Shown: positions 15,396 to 19,082 of the stretch, in pieces
Numbering within the stretch: the stretch's first letter is position 1
Layout of the letters: each line of letters opens with the position of its first letter
NCBI GenBank assembly: GCA_050697275.1
Contig: JBOGZI010000158.1
Span: 1-19,082, forward strand
Source: JBOGZI01 sp050697275
GTDB lineage: Bacteria > Actinomycetota > Thermoleophilia > Solirubrobacterales > 70-9
Direction: 5' to 3'
DNA: 19,082 nucleotides
Notes under the pieces: model-generated
Seen by the model: the letters and a program-made list of their open reading frames with translations, nothing else
Databases searched by the model: none
What the model was told of the DNA's origin: nothing
Translations under genes and position numbers: made by a program

Positions 15396-16336
15396 GCGGC
15401 GCCGCGCGCACCCTCCCGCGCCAGCCACTCGAGCCGTCTCGCCACCTCGGCGCGTCGTTCCCGGTAGCGCTCGAGCGTCGTCTCCTCCACCCGGCCCCGG
15501 TGGAAGCGGAGCGCCCGTCCGGCCACGAAGTCCTCGCGCACCTCCGGGGGGACCCTCTCGCCCGCGCCCCCGTGATGAGCTCGCAGGCGAGCAAGGGCTA
15601 CCCGGCGGCCTGCCCGCTCCAGCCGATCCCCGAGCCTGCCGCGAAGCGATCGCTCGAGCAAGCGCTGCACGCGAGTCGCACGGCACGACTCGGGCGCCGT
15701 TTGAACCCTCGCGTTGGGGAGGAGCTCGTTGACCCAGCCGAGCCCGTCCCGCCCCGGCGGGGCGTCGGTCAGCAGGTTGCGGGCCTGGGCCAGCTCCCTG
15801 GCCTGGTAGAGGTTGCCTCGACCCGGTGGGAACAGCCCCTCGCGCACGTAGTAGTTCGGACAGAGGATCCGCCGCCCGAGGAGCCGCGAAGCGGAGGCGA
15901 GCATGAAGAACACCATCCCGAGCCGCTCCTCCGCGACCACCACGAGCATGTCGGCATCCGCCCCTTCGCCCGCATCACGGGCCGCTGCCGATCCGGTCAG
16001 CGCGAGACCTCGGATGAAGGGGAGATGCCGGACCACGCGGGCCACCCGCCGTGCCCGCCGCTCGAGGCGGCGCGCCCGCTCGATCCGCGCCGGTCGCTCG
16101 GCGACCAGGTCCTCCCTGCCGTAGAGGCAATAGAAGCCACCGCGCTCCAAGACGATGCCTGCGAGAAATGGGTCCTCCCGGAGGTTGATGACAAGGGCCT
16201 CTCTGCCCAACTCAGTCCGGCTGTACCGCCAGAGCTCGTCGAGGGTCACGGCACAGTCGAAGACGTCGGCGTAGATCACCGCGTCGAGCAGATCGAGGCG
16301 CCGGCCGTGAACGGACGTGGCCGGTGCTTCGGTCAT
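15392..16336 (-). CDS. Nucleotidyltransferase-fold protein, 314 aa
   Basis: The segment GLALTGSAAARDAGEGADAD at 110-129 followed by MLVVV reads as the GS...DxD signature of the nucleotidyltransferase superfamily (Gly-Ser at 115-116, Asp127 and Asp129). Residues 14-75 resemble a winged-helix module (LLDAVIYADVFDCAVTLDEL), and an Arg-rich helix 83-105 links the two. A hydrophobic patch at 139-153 may pack in the core rather than span the membrane. The family is uncharacterised as far as I know; related proteins may adenylate or uridylate a small molecule or a protein. ATG 16336 overlaps the P450 TGA as ATGA, so coupled translation with the P450 is expected. Fold assignment is reasonable, substrate is unknown. 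Confidence 0.7.
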   Translation of the reverse strand: MTEAPATSVHGRRLDLLDAVIYADVFDCAVTLDELWRYSRTELGREALVINLREDPFLAGIVLERGGFYCLYGREDLVAERPARIERARRLERRARRVARVVRHLPFIRGLALTGSAAARDAGEGADADMLVVVAEERLGMVFFMLASASRLLGRRILCPNYYVREGLFPPGRGNLYQARELAQARNLLTDAPPGRDGLGWVNELLPNARVQTAPESCRATRVQRLLERSLRGRLGDRLERAGRRVALARLRAHHGGAGERVPPEVREDFVAGRALRFHRGRVEETTLERYRERRAEVARRLEWLAREGARGAA

Positions 16337-17565
16337 CGCCGCTCGAGGGTGACGGTCAGGCGCGGCGCGGCCGGAACGGGTGCCGGGGCGTCATCATCCA
16401 CGCGGAGCCGCCACCGCCGGCTGATCGATGCCAGGGTGAGCGTGATGATCGTACGAGCGAGTGACGCGCCAATGCAGGCGTGCACCCCGGCGCCGAACGG
16501 CAGATACGTCCCCCGGGCGCGCTCCCTCTCCGACCCCGCGAGCCAGCGCTCGGGGACGAACTGGGATGCACGGTCATAGAGCGTGGGCTCGTGGTGGGTG
16601 ACCAGTGGGCTGACGATCACGTTCGAGCCCGCCCGGAATCGAGCATCCCCAACCGTCACGTGTTCGACCGGGCAGCGGTCGATGTGACGGGCGGGAGGCA
16701 GGAGACGGAGCGTCTCGCGCACCACCGCATTCAGGTATCGAAGCCTGACCTCGTCGTCCAGCGTGGGGGCCCGATCCCCGAGGACCGTGTCCAGCTCCGC
16801 GTGGAGCCGCTCCTCCGCCTCAGGGGTCCGACCGAGCAGATACCAGGCAGCCTCGAGGGCGCTCGGGGGCTCGTCGACGGCGGCGAGGAGAAAGGCGATC
16901 AGCTCGCCGCGCACCGTCTCCTCCGGCAAGTCGCTTCGGAGTAGCGCGTCGACCAGGTCATCCCCCTCCGCCGAGGATCGTCTGCGGTCCTCGATCACCG
17001 CGGCGACGGCACGGTCCACGCGCGCCAGCGCCCGCGCCTGGCGGGTGCCGAGGACGGGCGGAATGGGCCTCGGAACCCCGCGCATCACCTCCGTGAGGGC
17101 GGCGGCCAGCTCGGCGGAAGCCGGCTCGAGGTCCGTGGAGAGCAGCACGTCACCGGCCATGGTGAGCACGACTGGATCGATCTCATCTCGCAGCCGCAGG
17201 CGCGCGCCGTCCTGCCATCCGGAGTGTGCGCGCTCCGCCCGCGCAGCGATTGCAGGCGCGAGCCGCGCGATGCGCCGGCGATCGAGGCTGGGGTCGAGCA
17301 TCGCGCGCCGCTGCCGGTGTTCCTCCCCGTCCAGGGCGTTGAGCGTGCGGCCCAGGAACCTGCGAGCCCTCCGTTTCCACTTGCCCTGACGAAACGAGCC
17401 GGACTCGGTGACCAGAACGCGCCAGATCGCGTCCGGATCGCGGATCACGGCGTACCGGCCCGTGCCCGCCCTGAGCCTGATGACCTCGCCATTCCCCCCC
17501 TGCGCCCGAACGTGCCCGAGCGGGTCTCGGAAGAAGGAGCGCGCCGATAGCGGTCCCGGGGTCAC
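16333..17565 (-). CDS. Cytochrome P450 with atypical I-helix, 410 aa
   Basis: The heme-binding loop FGAGVHACIG at 357-366 has the thiolate Cys364; ExxR is Glu284-Arg287 (RETLRLLPP); the C-helix DGEEHRQRR at 79-87 and the PERW motif at 338-341 are also present. The I-helix reads FLLAAVDEPPSALEAAWYLL at 225-244: the acidic residue (Asp231) is kept but the normal Thr following it is Glu232, then two prolines. The protein is soluble, like other bacterial P450s, and needs external redox partners; none are in the window. The start GTG 17565 is placed by domain length; no good ribosome site precedes it, and a five-codon ATG frame (17576-17562) overlaps it. It lies 50 bases after the Rho-like gene. 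Confidence 0.9.
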   Translation of the reverse strand: MTPGPLSARSFFRDPLGHVRAQGGNGEVIRLRAGTGRYAVIRDPDAIWRVLVTESGSFRQGKWKRRARRFLGRTLNALDGEEHRQRRAMLDPSLDRRRIARLAPAIAARAERAHSGWQDGARLRLRDEIDPVVLTMAGDVLLSTDLEPASAELAAALTEVMRGVPRPIPPVLGTRQARALARVDRAVAAVIEDRRRSSAEGDDLVDALLRSDLPEETVRGELIAFLLAAVDEPPSALEAAWYLLGRTPEAEERLHAELDTVLGDRAPTLDDEVRLRYLNAVVRETLRLLPPARHIDRCPVEHVTVGDARFRAGSNVIVSPLVTHHEPTLYDRASQFVPERWLAGSERERARGTYLPFGAGVHACIGASLARTIITLTLASISRRWRLRVDDDAPAPVPAAPRLTVTLERR

Positions 17566-17615
17566 GACGCGGCCATTGTCCCGCAGTCGAGCCGGCCAGG
17601 GCAGGCCGCTCGACC

Positions 17616-18857
17616 CTAGAGCCGGCTCAGGAGCTCGGCGTTGGTGCCGGTGCCCTCCACCTGCTCGGCGAGCGCGTGGGCGGCCTCCTCGGGCTCCATT
17701 TCCGCAAGCTCGGAGCGCAGCTTCCGAACCGCATCCAGCTCCTCGGCGGAGCGCAGCTCCTCCTCGCCGGAGGCGCGGCAGTCGGCGACCGCCAGCGAGG
17801 GGACGATCCCCTTGGCGGCCAGCCCCGGATCGAGGCGGAGCAGCACGTTCTCGGTCGTCTCCAGCGCCCGCCGCACCTCCGCCCCCCGCTCGTCGTCTTC
17901 GAGCACGGTGGCGATCACGGTGAGTGAGCCGCTCCCCTCCTCGCTCAGCTCGCGTCCGGCGCCGAACAACCGCTTGACCCGGCTCGGGTCGCGGTAGCCG
18001 AGCGCGAGGCGGGAAAGCGAGTCGATGATCACGACCACGTCCGTCCCGCCCTCGGCCCGCCGCTTGGCGTGGCCCATGGCGAGTTCCGCGACCCGGACTT
18101 GGTCGCGCGGCTCCTGATCGGCGGTGGCGGCGAAGATCTCGGCGTCGGGCAGGGCCCGCTCCCACTCGGGCACCTCCTCGGGGCGCTCGTCGGCGAGCAG
18201 CACGCACACCCGGGCCCCGCTCTTGGCCGCGGCCGCGGCGATCGCCCTGAGCAGGGTGGAGCGGCCCGAGCGCGGCTCGGCGACGACCAGCACCCGCTGG
18301 CCGAAGGCGAGCGGCGCGAGCAGGTCCACCGCGCGAACCAGCGGGTCCGCCTCGGCGTCGTCGGCGAGGACTCGCCGGTGGGGCGTCGCCGGGGTGAGGT
18401 CCTCGAACTGGGTTCGCTCGCCCTCGGGCTCCTGTCCGTTGACCGACGCGACCCTGACCAGCGCCCGGTGCCGCTCCCCGCGCCGGGGGGCGCGGGCGGG
18501 TCCGCTCACCTCGTCGCCCGGGCGGAGCTCGCAGCGCCGGATCTGGGAGGCAGAGACGTAGACGTCCCCCTCGGCCGCCGCGAGCCCGCTGAGACGCAGG
18601 AACCCGTAGCCCTGGGGCATCCGATCGAGCACCCCGGTCACCTCCTCGGTCTCGGCCTCCTCTTCCTCGGCGCTTCGGCGCCGCTGGCGCTCGCGCGGCT
18701 CCCCCGCAGGCGCCTCCGCCTCGGGCTCCCGCTCCGCGGCCGCCGTCCCCTCCCCTCCCTGCTGCTCGATCGCCTCGATCAGCTCCTCGCGGCTGAGCAT
18801 GCGGTACCGGGGCACCCCCAGTTCCCGCGCGCGTATGTGCAGCTCTGCCAGGTGCAA
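17616..18857 (-). CDS. rho: Rho-like transcription termination factor, divergent, 413 aa
   Basis: Overall length and order match Rho: a short Rho_N/SAP-like start (1-33), an acidic Glu/Arg linker (38-72), an OB-fold RNA-binding domain (about 73-140; GYGFLRLS, DVYVSASQIRRCELRPGD) and a RecA-like ATPase domain. Kept: DERPEEV at 223-229, Walker B VVVIIDSLSRLA at 274-285, KRLFGAGRELSEEGSGSLTV at 295-314 and a CRASGEEEL block at 360-368 that aligns with the arginine-finger region. Changed: the P-loop is EPRSGRST (194-201) rather than PPKAGKT, so the Walker A Lys is Arg; the Q-loop segment with LTGGVDANAL between Walker B and KRFFGA is missing (GYRDPSRVKR); and the R-loop SRKIAEKR is DPGLAAKG. ATPase and translocation may be weak or lost. 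It may be a paralogue beside a normal rho elsewhere. TTG 18857 follows the glpD stop by nine bases without a ribosome site. Confidence 0.85.
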   Translation of the reverse strand: MHLAELHIRARELGVPRYRMLSREELIEAIEQQGGEGTAAAEREPEAEAPAGEPRERQRRRSAEEEEAETEEVTGVLDRMPQGYGFLRLSGLAAAEGDVYVSASQIRRCELRPGDEVSGPARAPRRGERHRALVRVASVNGQEPEGERTQFEDLTPATPHRRVLADDAEADPLVRAVDLLAPLAFGQRVLVVAEPRSGRSTLLRAIAAAAAKSGARVCVLLADERPEEVPEWERALPDAEIFAATADQEPRDQVRVAELAMGHAKRRAEGGTDVVVIIDSLSRLALGYRDPSRVKRLFGAGRELSEEGSGSLTVIATVLEDDERGAEVRRALETTENVLLRLDPGLAAKGIVPSLAVADCRASGEEELRSAEELDAVRKLRSELAEMEPEEAAHALAEQVEGTGTNAELLSRL

Positions 18858-18866
18858 ACCGGCGCG

Positions 18867-19082
18867 CTACGTTAGTGAAGCGGCGGGATCGAGGCCCTCG
18901 AGGGCGACCACCTCGGCCCAGGCATCGACCTCCTTCGCCACCCTCGACTCGCTCCAGCCGAGCTCGGTCCCGAGCAGCTTCGCCACGGTGCCGACCGGGC
19001 CGGCGTCCCGCAGCTCCGGCGCCGCGAGCAGCCCCAGCCGCGTGCGCCGCAGCAGGACGTCGGCGACCGAGCGGGCCTGCTC
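18867..19082 (-). CDS. glpD: Glycerol-3-phosphate dehydrogenase, C-terminal part (runs off right edge)
   Basis: The last 71 residues of a protein entering from the right edge are visible, ending at a TAG at 18867-18869. ARSVADVLLRRTRLGLLA followed by a helical region with LGTELGWSESRVAKEVDAW is the C-terminal capping domain (DAO_C) of the FAD-dependent, membrane-associated glycerol-3-phosphate dehydrogenase, which oxidises glycerol-3-phosphate to dihydroxyacetone phosphate and feeds electrons to quinone. The FAD-binding domain lies outside the window, so the call rests on the C-terminal domain alone. The Rho-like gene starts nine bases further on, so the two are probably cotranscribed. Confidence 0.78.
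   Translation of the reverse strand, partial: EQARSVADVLLRRTRLGLLAAPELRDAGPVGTVAKLLGTELGWSESRVAKEVDAWAEVVALEGLDPAASLT

Noticed and set aside
17566..18207. Upstream extension of the P450 frame into the Rho-like gene
   Set aside because: The sequence is Arg/Gly-rich shadow of the Rho-like gene; a normal P450 length is reached from GTG 17565.

Overview
The window is very GC-rich, starts genes often with GTG or TTG, and packs them with 1-4 base overlaps. Protein style and gene content (Wzm/Wzt-type ABC exporter, GlpD, a Rho relative, PAS-GAF-PP2C phosphatase, DUF192 protein) suggest a high-GC actinobacterium, plausibly Thermoleophilia/Solirubrobacterales. That placement is an inference from sequence style; there is no marker gene in the window.

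Layout. (1) 1-2773, minus strand: DUF192 protein, a 724-residue PAS-GAF-GAF-PP2C phosphatase, and the start of a response regulator running off the left edge. (2) 2774-3098: non-coding, with a strong nested inverted repeat at 2784-2838. (3) 3099-3575, plus: acidic orphan protein. (4) 3629-6559, plus: three tightly coupled genes: FkbM methyltransferase, a GDP-mannose 3,5-epimerase-like enzyme and a GT10 (fucosyltransferase-family) glycosyltransferase. (5) 6556-8126, minus: ABC exporter ATPase and permease. (6) 8193-8981 plus: GT8-like enzyme; 8993-9826 minus: GT32-like enzyme; 9883-12206 plus: two coupled GT4 enzymes. (7) 12166-19082, minus: one long close-packed run, in transcription order glpD C-terminus, Rho-like protein, cytochrome P450, nucleotidyltransferase-fold protein, VOC protein, methyltransferase, sulfotransferase, GT2 glycosyltransferase.

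Regions 4-7 read as a cell-surface glycan locus: one enzyme that should supply an unusual L-sugar nucleotide, six glycosyltransferases (GT10, GT8, GT32, two GT4, GT2), two methyltransferases and a sulfotransferase for decoration, and an ABC-2 exporter. The pairing of the epimerase with a GT10 enzyme suggests L-galactose (or L-fucose) in the product.

Most notable points: the Rho-like protein keeps the Rho fold and several catalytic motifs but has Arg in place of the Walker A Lys and lacks the Q-loop; the epimerase/GT10 pair; a P450 whose I-helix lacks the usual Thr; and a run of convergent gene pairs that overlap or abut with no terminator between them. I saw no rRNA, tRNA, CRISPR array or insertion sequence.
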